From Winogradskyella litoriviva (lineage in GTDB: Bacteria; Bacteroidota; Bacteroidia; Flavobacteriales; Flavobacteriaceae), in assembly GCF_013249065.1 (NCBI RefSeq), contig NZ_JABRWQ010000001.1, positions 558,001-622,000 on the forward strand: a stretch of 64,000 bases of DNA, read 5' to 3'. Below, piece by piece: positions 25,694 through 33,500 of this stretch. The position numbers and the translations under genes are program-made. Position 1 is the stretch's first letter, and each line of letters opens with the position of its first letter. The notes under the pieces were generated by a model that saw only the letters and a list, made by a program, of their open reading frames with translations, ran no database searches and was not told where the DNA came from.

Positions 25694-26080
25694 ATGAACT
25701 GCTACTGCGGAACCAATAAAACTTATCAAGACTGCTGCGAAGTTTTCCATCTTAACAACGGAAAAACAGAAACAGCCGAACAACTCATGCGTTCTAGATA
25801 TTCCGCTTTTGTTCTTGCCAATGGCGATTATTTAATGGCAACACACCACCAATCGACAAGACCAATAAAAGAGAAAAAAGCCATTGTGAAATGGGCAAAA
25901 TCCGTACAATGGATTAAACTGGAAGTTTTAGACACTTCAAAAGGTTCTAAAGACGACATTGAGGGAACAGTAACCTTTAACGCTTATTTCTTTGAGAATG
26001 GAAAAGTAGATGTTATCCATGAAAAATCGGCTTTTGTAAAGGAAGGTAATCTATGGTATTACTTAGGATTGAGTAGATAA
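25694..26080 (+). CDS. YchJ-family SEC-C zinc-binding protein
   Basis: A 128-residue protein beginning MNCYCGTNKTYQDCCEVFH, the SEC-C zinc knuckle (CxC...CC) seen at the SecA C-terminus, then the YchJ domain RSRYSAFVLANGDYLMATHH and the NTF2-like segment ending SAFVKEGNLWYYLG. YchJ proteins bind zinc; their role is unknown. Length is close to the family. REP palindromes flank the gene on both sides (f before, g directly after the stop), so it lies within the REP-rich stretch. Confidence 0.88.
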   Translation: MNCYCGTNKTYQDCCEVFHLNNGKTETAEQLMRSRYSAFVLANGDYLMATHHQSTRPIKEKKAIVKWAKSVQWIKLEVLDTSKGSKDDIEGTVTFNAYFFENGKVDVIHEKSAFVKEGNLWYYLGLSR

Positions 26081-26087
26081 GCAGCAG

Positions 26088-26119
26088 GACCTTGCAGGTT
26101 TTTCAAACCTAGCAGGTCT
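26088..26119. repeat. REP palindrome g
   Basis: GACCTTGCAGGTTT-TTC-AAACCTAGCAGGTCT, 8 bases after the YchJ-like stop codon. Confidence 0.75.
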
Positions 26120-26216
26120 AAAATTATCCAACCATACTATAATTTGATTGTTGAATAATTACAATTTGGATTTATTAATAGGTAATAAAGGTAGATGTAT
26201 TACAAAAACTTTTACT

Positions 26217-26249
26217 AGACCTGCTAGGTTTTTAAAACCTGCTAGGTCT
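26217..26249. repeat. REP palindrome h
   Basis: AGACCTGCTAGGTTTT-T-AAAACCTGCTAGGTCT; arms pair apart from the central GC/AG positions. It lies 8 bases after the stop of the minus-strand helicase gene. Confidence 0.75.
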
Positions 26250-26257
26250 GTAAACTA

Positions 26258-28894
26258 TCACTTCCAAACCATCACTTCCTTAGTCACTTCTTTAAACGCA
26301 TTGTAAACATGAAACAATCGTGCTTTTAAAAGCAATTTTCTACCTTCAACACTTCGTGTGAAAACCAGTTTGTTTTTACCTAAATACTGTTTCCAATGTT
26401 TTTGAAACACTAAGGCATTTTCTTTTTTATCACCAAACAATTCCGGAACTGGATAAAAATTTTCAACATCTAATCGCTTTCTGAAAAAATTGGTCTTTAC
26501 AATTAAATATCTTGGCGATTCAATAGGTTCTAAAAGCTCAGTCAATGCTTTAGCGAATAGCGAATTTTCAAGCGCATTGGCACCAACCAAATTACAAACC
26601 ACATCACCTTTTCCTAACACGTAAGAATTCACGTTTATATTTTCTTTACCAGAAGTGATATAACCCAATTCATCTAAAGTATCCAAAATGGCTAATCCCA
26701 TTTTCCCGATTTTTTTATACAAATAGCCATGACGAATGTAGAGTTTTAACGCTTTCCAAAGCTTAAAACCGAACATAGCCACAAACGCAGCAAAAAATGC
26801 ATAGACAAAATAAAGCACACCTCGTTGTAAAATGAGATTGAAACTATTAGCTATAAATTCTACATAAAAAAGCGTAATAGTAATTAATAATTCCACCACA
26901 AAAAACCGAAGTACATCAAAATAATAGATTTGTTTTTGTTTTTTAAATGGTCGCTTTCCTTGATGTAAAACCTTTACTTCTTTGGTTAGCTTCGTGCCAT
27001 TTCCTATCGCATTATTCCATTTTTCGGTAATTAAAATCCGCTTTGTTGCAACATTTAATGTCGATTCGTTTAATGCTTCAATAGATTCTACAGGAATCTC
27101 ATCAGGAATATTCAACCGTTCAAAGCCATTAGAAATAAACGGAATCGTACTGTTTGTAACACCTACAAAAGCTTCAAATCGTCGTTTTAAAGTATCTACT
27201 TCTTTTCCGCCATCTAAATCGGTTGGGTCCACACAAGCTAAGTGCCAAATGTTTCCGGTTTTTTTAGGCGAATATGCATCTTTCCGAATCGCTCTACCTC
27301 GCATTTGGTTAGACGATACAAACGAACCAATAAACGAAGCCAGAATTAAACTGTTTATAGATGGCGCATCCCAACCTTCGCCTAATAAGGATTTTGTACC
27401 AATTAAAACTCTAATATAACCTGCTTCAAAAAGTTGTGTAATAATACTAACAATAGAATTTTTTGGCTTTCCTTTTGAAGTTACTAATAAGAAAGATTCA
27501 TCTATTTGTAATGGCGAAAATGAAAAATAATCTAAAGATTCAATCGCTTCAAAATGTCTTAAAATAGATTGATGAATGATGACGATACTGCCAGACAGCA
27601 CTCCTAATTCTTCAGGTTTATCGCAATAATGACGTACATATTGAAAAATAGGAAGCATACCAATTTTGTCTATGCCTTCTATTTCTTCAGTTTTAATATT
27701 TAAAAATTCCTTTCGGATATAATCCGTTAGAATCACACATCTTAAATCGCGTTTTAAGCTTTCGCGTTCTGCTTTAACAATACTAACGATGCTTTTCAAC
27801 TTACTTGGACTGTTAGACAAGGATTTGTAAAGCAGTTGTTCCCCAATAAAATCAACTGAATTCCGCTCAAAAACATGAAGTCGTCTAAGTCGTTTTTCTA
27901 AAGTTGACACATACTTCTCTTGCTCTATTAATTGTTCTCTATCGGAAACTAAGATATTCTGAAACAAAATACCAAGCCAATGTAAATTGAGCTCAGGAAA
28001 CTGAATCTTTTCCTTTTCATCAAAACCAAGAACTTCCAATTTTTGATGGTCAATTTCAAAACCACAGGCATACAAAAAGATGAGAATCGCAGAAAAATAT
28101 TCGGTATTAGAATAGAGTTCATCCAAATGCCAATTTGGATTTTTATAAAAACGATGTTCAATTAAGAATTTGATAAAGGTTTCATCCTTTAATAATTCAT
28201 CTTTAAAATCTGAAATATTTCGTCTGTAATCAACGATAAAATTTATCTCTAAATCTTCGGGTTTTGAGAAGTACACAAAATCTTGATGTGGACTCAAATC
28301 CCCTTCGCGCACTAAATCTGGCACTGCAATTTCATCATCAACTTCGCCACAAAGCGTAAAATATTTAGACACTTCTGCTCTACTGCTATCATAAGGTGGT
28401 GTTGCGGTTAATGCTACGATGTAAAACTCAGAATTCCGTTTTAAATCCATTAAGCAATTCCACCATGCATTTTTTAAATGATGCGCTTCGTCTAAAACTA
28501 AAGTTTCAATATTGTGTTTTTTAAAGAATTGATAATAATCGGTTTTATCTTCAAAAGTTTTATAAAAAGCATGAAGCGATTGATAAGTAGAAAACGTAAC
28601 ATCACTTGGATTTTTAATATCGAATGAATAGGCTTTAAAATCACAATTCTCAGTAAAAAAAGATTGTAAACGGTCTTCCCATTGATTTCTTATGGTCAAG
28701 GTTGGCGCTAAAACCAGTGTTTTCTTCCCTAATTTCCTAACTATTTCTAATCCTAAGATCGTTTTTCCAGAACCTGGAGGCGCAATTACATGAAAATGGT
28801 TGTCTGCAATATGACCATTAAAGTGTTTTAAAAGTTCTGCCTGATAGCTTCGCCATGGAAAAATAAATTCTAAATCATCTAAGGATTTGAGCAC
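26258..28894 (-). CDS. SF2 DEAD/DEAH-box helicase with a transmembrane hairpin
   Basis: An 878-residue protein. The ResIII-like helicase core has Walker A APPGSGKT (38-45), DEAH (135-138), motif III TATPP (163-167), and in the second lobe LIGTKSLLGEGWDAPSINSL and QMRGRAIRKD (motif VI arginines). After it come two strongly hydrophobic segments, about 663-685 and 692-714, then a soluble C-terminal domain of about 160 residues that I do not recognise. Membrane anchoring is unusual for an SF2 helicase. The nucleic-acid substrate is unknown; defence is conceivable, but no nuclease or methylase lies nearby. REP copies h and i flank it. Confidence 0.85.
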   Translation of the reverse strand: MLKSLDDLEFIFPWRSYQAELLKHFNGHIADNHFHVIAPPGSGKTILGLEIVRKLGKKTLVLAPTLTIRNQWEDRLQSFFTENCDFKAYSFDIKNPSDVTFSTYQSLHAFYKTFEDKTDYYQFFKKHNIETLVLDEAHHLKNAWWNCLMDLKRNSEFYIVALTATPPYDSSRAEVSKYFTLCGEVDDEIAVPDLVREGDLSPHQDFVYFSKPEDLEINFIVDYRRNISDFKDELLKDETFIKFLIEHRFYKNPNWHLDELYSNTEYFSAILIFLYACGFEIDHQKLEVLGFDEKEKIQFPELNLHWLGILFQNILVSDREQLIEQEKYVSTLEKRLRRLHVFERNSVDFIGEQLLYKSLSNSPSKLKSIVSIVKAERESLKRDLRCVILTDYIRKEFLNIKTEEIEGIDKIGMLPIFQYVRHYCDKPEELGVLSGSIVIIHQSILRHFEAIESLDYFSFSPLQIDESFLLVTSKGKPKNSIVSIITQLFEAGYIRVLIGTKSLLGEGWDAPSINSLILASFIGSFVSSNQMRGRAIRKDAYSPKKTGNIWHLACVDPTDLDGGKEVDTLKRRFEAFVGVTNSTIPFISNGFERLNIPDEIPVESIEALNESTLNVATKRILITEKWNNAIGNGTKLTKEVKVLHQGKRPFKKQKQIYYFDVLRFFVVELLITITLFYVEFIANSFNLILQRGVLYFVYAFFAAFVAMFGFKLWKALKLYIRHGYLYKKIGKMGLAILDTLDELGYITSGKENINVNSYVLGKGDVVCNLVGANALENSLFAKALTELLEPIESPRYLIVKTNFFRKRLDVENFYPVPELFGDKKENALVFQKHWKQYLGKNKLVFTRSVEGRKLLLKARLFHVYNAFKEVTKEVMVWK

Positions 28895-28915
28895 TCAATA
28901 ATAGGTTTTAATCGT

Positions 28916-28923
28916 TAACTTTG
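28916..28923 (+). promoter_or_regulatory. -7 promoter motif, probably for hemB
   Basis: TAACTTTG matches TAnnTTTG, 83 bases before the hemB ATG, with REP copy i lying in the leader between them. Divergent from the helicase start at 28894. Confidence 0.5.
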
Positions 28924-28960
28924 TATTTGATAAAAGTAATCATAATCCTCATACATTAAA

Positions 28961-28991
28961 ACCCGTTAGGTTTCTAAAACTTAACAGGTCT
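28961..28991. repeat. REP palindrome i
   Basis: ACCCGTTAGGTTT-CTA-AAACTTAACAGGTCT, a diverged copy (GTTA core) in the presumed 5' leader of hemB. Confidence 0.65.
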
Positions 28992-29006
28992 ACAAAATAT
29001 AAAATC

Positions 29007-29999
29007 ATGTTTCCAATTAGAAGAAATCGAAGACTAAGAACTAACGAAGCCATTAGAAGTATAGTTAGAGAAACTTACATTACACCGAATGACTTTTTAG
29101 TACCACTTTTTGTTGTTGAAGGCAAAGGTGTAAAAGAAGAAATTGCATCGATGCCAAATTACTATCGTTTCAGTTTAGATTTACTAAAAGAAGAGGTGAA
29201 ATTATTATGGAGTTTAGGTTTAAAATCAGTTTTACTATTTGTAAAAGTTGATGATAGCTTAAAAGACAACAAAGGTACTGAAGCATGGAATCCTAATGGT
29301 TTAATGCAACGTGCTATTAAAACGGTAAAAGAAGTTTGCCCAGGAATGTTAGTAATGACAGACGTGGCTTTAGACCCATATTCGTCTTACGGACACGATG
29401 GTATTGTTGAAGGTGGAAAAATTATAAACGATGCAACCGTTGAGGCGTTAGCTGAAATGAGTTTGTCTCACGCAGAAGCTGGTGCTGATTTTGTGGCACC
29501 AAGTGATATGATGGATGGTCGTATTATAGCTATTAGAGAAGCCTTAGACCAATCTAACCTTATTGATGTTGGTATTATGAGTTACTCGGCTAAATATGCC
29601 TCTGCATTTTATGGCCCTTTTAGAGATGCTTTAGATTCTGCACCTGTGGATTTGATAGATGTTCCTAAGGACAAAAAAACTTATCAAATGGATTTTGCTA
29701 ATAGAGACGAAGCTATTAAAGAAACCGAAATGGATATTAACGAAGGAGCTGATATTGTAATGGTAAAACCAGGTCTTTGTTATTTGGATATCGTACGCGA
29801 TATTAAAAACAATTTTAATGTTCCTTTGGCTGTTTATCAAGTATCTGGTGAATATGCGATGCTAAAAGCTGCAGCCGAAAAAGGGTGGTTAGACCATGAC
29901 GCTGTAATGATGGAACAAGTAACGTCTATTAAGCGTGCTGGTGCAGATATTATTGCTAGTTATTTTGCTAAGGATGTGGTTAAGTTACTTAATAAGTAA
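29007..29999 (+). CDS. hemB: Porphobilinogen synthase (ALA dehydratase)
   Basis: Condenses two 5-aminolevulinate molecules to porphobilinogen, the substrate of HemC. The two active-site lysines are visible: MSYSAKYASAFYGPFRDA (Lys196) and MVKPGLCYLDIV (Lys254, Schiff base). At the metal site the sequence is VALDPYSSYGHDG, with Asp and no cysteine triad, so this is the Mg-type rather than Zn-type enzyme. The 330 residues are full length. It is separated from the other hem genes by the YchJ-like and helicase genes and REP copies. Confidence 0.95.
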   Translation: MFPIRRNRRLRTNEAIRSIVRETYITPNDFLVPLFVVEGKGVKEEIASMPNYYRFSLDLLKEEVKLLWSLGLKSVLLFVKVDDSLKDNKGTEAWNPNGLMQRAIKTVKEVCPGMLVMTDVALDPYSSYGHDGIVEGGKIINDATVEALAEMSLSHAEAGADFVAPSDMMDGRIIAIREALDQSNLIDVGIMSYSAKYASAFYGPFRDALDSAPVDLIDVPKDKKTYQMDFANRDEAIKETEMDINEGADIVMVKPGLCYLDIVRDIKNNFNVPLAVYQVSGEYAMLKAAAEKGWLDHDAVMMEQVTSIKRAGADIIASYFAKDVVKLLNK

Positions 30000-30035
30000 C
30001 GAATATAGAATACTAAACAAATTATTTTTACTACC

Positions 30036-30084
30036 TTTAGTTTCGAATCAATTGAATAACCAATTAATTGATTTCGAAACTAAA
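30036..30084 (+). promoter_or_regulatory. Long inverted repeat before the Lrp gene
   Basis: TTTAGTTTCGAATCAATT (30036-30053) and AATTGATTTCGAAACTAAA (30066-30084) are reverse complements apart from one extra base. The repeat begins at a -7-like TACCTTTA and ends one base before the Lrp ATG. It may be the regulator's own operator or an mRNA hairpin that hides its start. Confidence 0.6.
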
Positions 30085-30085
30085 A

Positions 30086-30493
30086 ATGGACACTATTGAC
30101 GAAAAAATCATAAAAATGCTCAATGCAAACGCACGAGAGTCATTTGCAACCATCGGAAAATCTGTAGATTTATCGGCTCCAGCTGTTGGAAAACGCGTAA
30201 AACAATTGGAAGAAAAAGGTTTTATTTTAGGGTATTCGCTTCGTGTTAATCATGAAAAATTTGGAGTTAATGTTAAGGCTTATATCAATCTAAAAATCCA
30301 TCAATCTAGTACTTTAAGAACAGCCTCTAATCAAATTAAAAATATCGACGAAGTTCAGCGTTGCGATCGCATTTCAGGTGAAGATAGTTTATGTATTCTT
30401 GCTTATTTTAAAAGCAATAAGGACTTAGTCTTTTTATTAGAACGTATTTCTCAATATGGTGTTCCAAATACCAGAATAATTCTAGAAAGTTAA
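30086..30493 (+). CDS. Lrp/AsnC-family transcriptional regulator
   Basis: A 135-residue regulator with an N-terminal winged helix-turn-helix (MDTIDEKIIKMLNANARESF, then IGKSVDLSAPAVGKRVKQLEEKGFI) and a C-terminal RAM/AsnC ligand domain (KAYINLKIHQ to the end). The frame opens at a TTG at 30068, but that lies inside the inverted repeat; ATG 30086 fits the family start. Such proteins respond to amino acids. Targets are unknown; it follows hemB by 86 bases but has its own promoter-like region. Confidence 0.87.
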   Translation: MDTIDEKIIKMLNANARESFATIGKSVDLSAPAVGKRVKQLEEKGFILGYSLRVNHEKFGVNVKAYINLKIHQSSTLRTASNQIKNIDEVQRCDRISGEDSLCILAYFKSNKDLVFLLERISQYGVPNTRIILES

Positions 30494-30495
30494 AA

Positions 30496-31224
30496 TTAAT
30501 CTTCAGTAAAAGGATTACCACAGAACTCTTTAAATTCTTCTTTGGTCATTAAATCGCCTTCAACTGGCTCTAAAATGTCATCAGCTTCCGGACTATCAAA
30601 ATCTATTTTAATGGCTTTCCATAAGTAAATAACATCCTCAATTTCCATAATTAAACCTGGTAAACCATGAAATCCTTTTGGTCCATGTTTCACCGGTATT
30701 TCGGGTGTATACCATGCCTTTAACTTTTTATCATTAAGCTTATCAATTGTGGCTAAATAACAGGTGTAACCATCAATAACTTTAGATTCTTCTGTAATTG
30801 TCCACTCTTTAGGTTTTTGAATCACTCTTACCGTTGGACCCATTATTTTATTTTGATTAATAATAAAATCGCGACTCATGTCATTGTAATGTGTAGAATT
30901 TCCACCAGCCAATGACCATGATATATTCATTTTACTTCTTGTTATTATAAGACCATCACTTCCATTATTCCATCCAGGAATATCAATTTTTGGCTCTACA
31001 TTATAAATAGAAACACTATCATTAAAGACCAAATAACCTTCAACAGGCTGAGAATCTTGAAACATTTGCAAGGCCCTATTTTTGGCCTCTGAGTTTTTTA
31101 AATTCTCAAAAGACTTCTCAATACTATCTTTAATTGCTTCAATTCGGTAGGTTACTTTTCCCTTATTTTGAGCCGATAAGGCGTAGGTTCCTATTAAACA
31201 GATTATTAAAATATAATTTTTCAT
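30496..31224 (-). CDS. GLPGLI family exported protein
   Basis: A 242-residue exported protein with signal peptide (1-18, YALSAQ). It carries the family-naming motif in HGPKGFHGLPGLIMEIED, preceded by AWYTPEIPVKHGP. This family is restricted to Bacteroidota and often appears in large paralogous sets; function unknown, sometimes linked with peptidase or TonB-related genes. It converges on the Lrp gene with only 2 bases between the stops. Confidence 0.9.
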   Translation of the reverse strand: MKNYILIICLIGTYALSAQNKGKVTYRIEAIKDSIEKSFENLKNSEAKNRALQMFQDSQPVEGYLVFNDSVSIYNVEPKIDIPGWNNGSDGLIITRSKMNISWSLAGGNSTHYNDMSRDFIINQNKIMGPTVRVIQKPKEWTITEESKVIDGYTCYLATIDKLNDKKLKAWYTPEIPVKHGPKGFHGLPGLIMEIEDVIYLWKAIKIDFDSPEADDILEPVEGDLMTKEEFKEFCGNPFTED

Positions 31225-31324
31225 GCTTCAATTTACAAAATATATTAATTCGATGTTTACTACTAAAAAATATAACTTGGTAATAACTATAAAATTAGCT
31301 AGCTTTAAATTAGTATTCATTTTG

Positions 31325-31332
31325 TAACTTTG
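31325..31332 (+). promoter_or_regulatory. -7 promoter motif for the CNNM gene
   Basis: TAACTTTG, a TAnnTTTG match, 24 bases before the ATG at 31357. It probably starts the transcript covering 31357-34640 or further. Confidence 0.55.
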
Positions 31333-31356
31333 TACATCTAAAACTTCAAAACATTA

Positions 31357-32475
31357 ATGGGCTTACTCATTTTTTACGCCGTCATATCCATTTTCTTTTC
31401 ATTCTTATGTTCTATTTTAGAAGCTGTGCTTTTAAGTATAACGCCAACTTTTCTTAATCTTAAAAAGAAAGAAGGCAAAGCTTATGCAGAAGAATTAGAG
31501 GAACTAAAAAAGGATGTCGATCGTCCTTTAATCGCCATATTAACTTTAAACACCATTGCACATACGGTTGGTGCCATTTTAGTTGGTGTACAGGCAAAAG
31601 TAGCTTATGTAGAGCTTTACGGCTCTAGTAAACGAAACATTTTAGGGTTTGAATTTACAGAAGAAATTATGGTTGGTGTAGTTTCTACTATAATGACTAT
31701 TCTTATTTTGGTTGCCTCAGAAATTATACCAAAAACCATTGGAGCAACCTATTGGAAACAGTTAGCAAATTTTACAACCAAAGCTCTTAATATTCTTATC
31801 TTTCCTCTAAAATGGACAGGTATTTTATGGTTACTTCAATTGACTACAAAATTAATTGGAGGTAAAGGTCATGGTAGTGTTTTAAGTAGAGAAGGTTTTG
31901 TTGCTATGGCTGATATTGCTCATGAAGAGGGTGTTTTTGAAGAAAACGAAAGTAAAGTTATTAAAAACTTACTCACCTTTAAAGAAGTACAAGCCAAGCA
32001 TGTAATGACACCTCGTACTGTAATGAAAACTGAAGATGAAAGCATGACTGTAGAAGATTTTTTTAATGCTAATTCTAATATTCGTTTTTCTAGAGTTCCT
32101 GTTTTTACAAATGACCCAGATAATATTACAGGTTTAGTTTTAAAAGCTGAGGTTTTTAAAGAAATGGCTCTTGGTAATGGCTCTAAACCATTATCTGAAA
32201 TAAAAAGAAGTATTATTATTGTAAATAGAGATTTACCAATACCAATATTATTTGAACAATTAGTAGAAAGCAGAAATCATCTTGCCTTAGTAGTAGACGA
32301 GTATGGCTCTGTTAGTGGTTTAGTAACTATGGAAGATGTTATAGAAACTCTTCTAGGACTTGAGATAATGGATGAGAGTGATAATGTTTCGGACTTACAG
32401 CAATTAGCCAGAAAAAGTTGGGAAACAAGAGCAAAGCGCTTAGGTATTATTGATAACGACAAGCCAGAAAATTAA
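31357..32475 (+). CDS. CNNM-domain membrane protein with CBS pair
   Basis: A 372-residue protein with an N-terminal CNNM (DUF21) membrane domain of about four helices (1-175; SILEAVLLSITPTFL, VASEIIPKTIGATYW) and a pair of CBS domains (about 210-345; MTPRTVMKTEDESMTVEDF, RVPVFTNDPDNITGLVLKAEVF, LALVVDEYGSVSGLVTMEDVIETLLGLEI). The family includes Mg2+/Co2+ transport and efflux proteins, with CBS domains sensing adenine nucleotides. It lacks the C-terminal CorC_HlyC domain of longer members. The stop overlaps the MGMT ATG by one base. Confidence 0.9.
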   Translation: MGLLIFYAVISIFFSFLCSILEAVLLSITPTFLNLKKKEGKAYAEELEELKKDVDRPLIAILTLNTIAHTVGAILVGVQAKVAYVELYGSSKRNILGFEFTEEIMVGVVSTIMTILILVASEIIPKTIGATYWKQLANFTTKALNILIFPLKWTGILWLLQLTTKLIGGKGHGSVLSREGFVAMADIAHEEGVFEENESKVIKNLLTFKEVQAKHVMTPRTVMKTEDESMTVEDFFNANSNIRFSRVPVFTNDPDNITGLVLKAEVFKEMALGNGSKPLSEIKRSIIIVNRDLPIPILFEQLVESRNHLALVVDEYGSVSGLVTMEDVIETLLGLEIMDESDNVSDLQQLARKSWETRAKRLGIIDNDKPEN

Positions 32476-32948
32476 TGCAAACCTGCTATATTGAAACGCC
32501 TTTAGGACATGCCAAAATAGTAGGAAACGAAAATGGTATTACTTCAGTTTCAATAGTAGATAATCATGTAGAATTATCAGACACTATACCAGAATCTTTA
32601 TTAGAATGTGTTATTCAGCTTAAAGAATACTTCAATGAATCCCGAAGAACCTTCGATTTAAAACTTAATCCCGAAGGCACCACATTTCAAAAAAAAGTAT
32701 GGAACCAACTGGAAACGATTCCTTTTGGTAAAACCATATCGTATTTACAATTATCTAAACAATTAGGAGACATTAAAGCCATAAGAGCAGTAGCTAATGC
32801 TAATGGAAAAAACCCGCTTTGGATACTAATTCCTTGCCATAGAGTCATAGGAAGTGATGGTAGTCTAACTGGTTATGCTGGTGGTCTATATAGAAAACAA
32901 TGGTTGCTAAATCATGAAAGTGACTACAAACAACAATCTTTATTTTAG
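32475..32948 (+). CDS. ogt: Methylated-DNA--protein-cysteine methyltransferase
   Basis: A 157-residue DNA repair protein that takes O6-alkyl groups from guanine onto its own cysteine. The active-site motif PCHRVIGSDG (Cys121) and the DNA-binding segment GKTISYLQLSKQLGDIKAIRAV are clear. It is of the short Ogt type without an Ada domain. It is translationally coupled to the CNNM gene (TAATG overlap), a link with no obvious functional reason. Gene name assigned by family. Confidence 0.9.
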   Translation: MQTCYIETPLGHAKIVGNENGITSVSIVDNHVELSDTIPESLLECVIQLKEYFNESRRTFDLKLNPEGTTFQKKVWNQLETIPFGKTISYLQLSKQLGDIKAIRAVANANGKNPLWILIPCHRVIGSDGSLTGYAGGLYRKQWLLNHESDYKQQSLF

Positions 32949-32953
32949 GTTTT

Positions 32954-33475
32954 ATGTACAAAATTGCAACCGAATTTTTAAAACGGTTTTTTAAAACCTC
33001 TACTATTTATAAATATGGTTTTAATTGGTCGCCAATGTACAGACGTACTACGGCAAAACTTATAGAAGTTAGTGATGATTTACATTATGTAAAAATTAGA
33101 TTGAAACTTAGTTGGAAAAATCGCAATTACGCTGGCTCACTTTTTGGTGGTAGTATGTTAGCTGCCACTGATCCAATTTATATGATTCAACTCATTCAAA
33201 TACTAGGTAACGACTATGTAGTATGGGATAAAGCTGTTGAGGCGCGTTATAAAAAACCAGCAAAATCTACTATTTATGGAGAATTCATCTTTTCGGCTGA
33301 AGAAATTACAACTATAAAAGAGCTTATTTCAAAAGACCAAAAAACCGATATTATAAAAACCATGAGTTTAGTTGATGACAAAGAAAATATTATCGCTACT
33401 TTTAAAAAGACCATTTATATTGCTCACAAAGCATTTTATAAAGAAAAGCTAAAGACGATAAAATTAAAATCATAA
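32954..33475 (+). CDS. DUF4442 hotdog-fold protein
   Basis: A 173-residue protein matching DUF4442, a branch of the PaaI/YiiD thioesterase-like hotdog superfamily: FNWSPMYRRTTAKLIEVSDD, then the helix segment NYAGSLFGGSMLAATDPIYMI, then AVEARYKKPAKSTIYGEF. Activity on acyl-CoA is suspected for the family but not shown. It starts 5 bases after the MGMT stop and continues the operon. Confidence 0.85.
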   Translation: MYKIATEFLKRFFKTSTIYKYGFNWSPMYRRTTAKLIEVSDDLHYVKIRLKLSWKNRNYAGSLFGGSMLAATDPIYMIQLIQILGNDYVVWDKAVEARYKKPAKSTIYGEFIFSAEEITTIKELISKDQKTDIIKTMSLVDDKENIIATFKKTIYIAHKAFYKEKLKTIKLKS

Positions 33476-33500
33476 ACACTTAACTTATCCCATCTTAAAT

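Noticed and set aside
26982..27419. 145-codon plus-strand frame within the helicase gene
   Set aside because: Antisense shadow of a conserved region (motifs V and VI of the helicase); no start context or recognisable domain.
23921..28991. CRISPR array made of the repeated palindromes
   Set aside because: Repeats are irregularly spaced by hundreds of bases, vary in sequence and lie between ordinary genes; no cas gene is present.
23921..29000. Integrated prophage or integrative element
   Set aside because: No integrase, attachment-site duplication, tRNA or phage structural gene; the REP copies account for the repeats.
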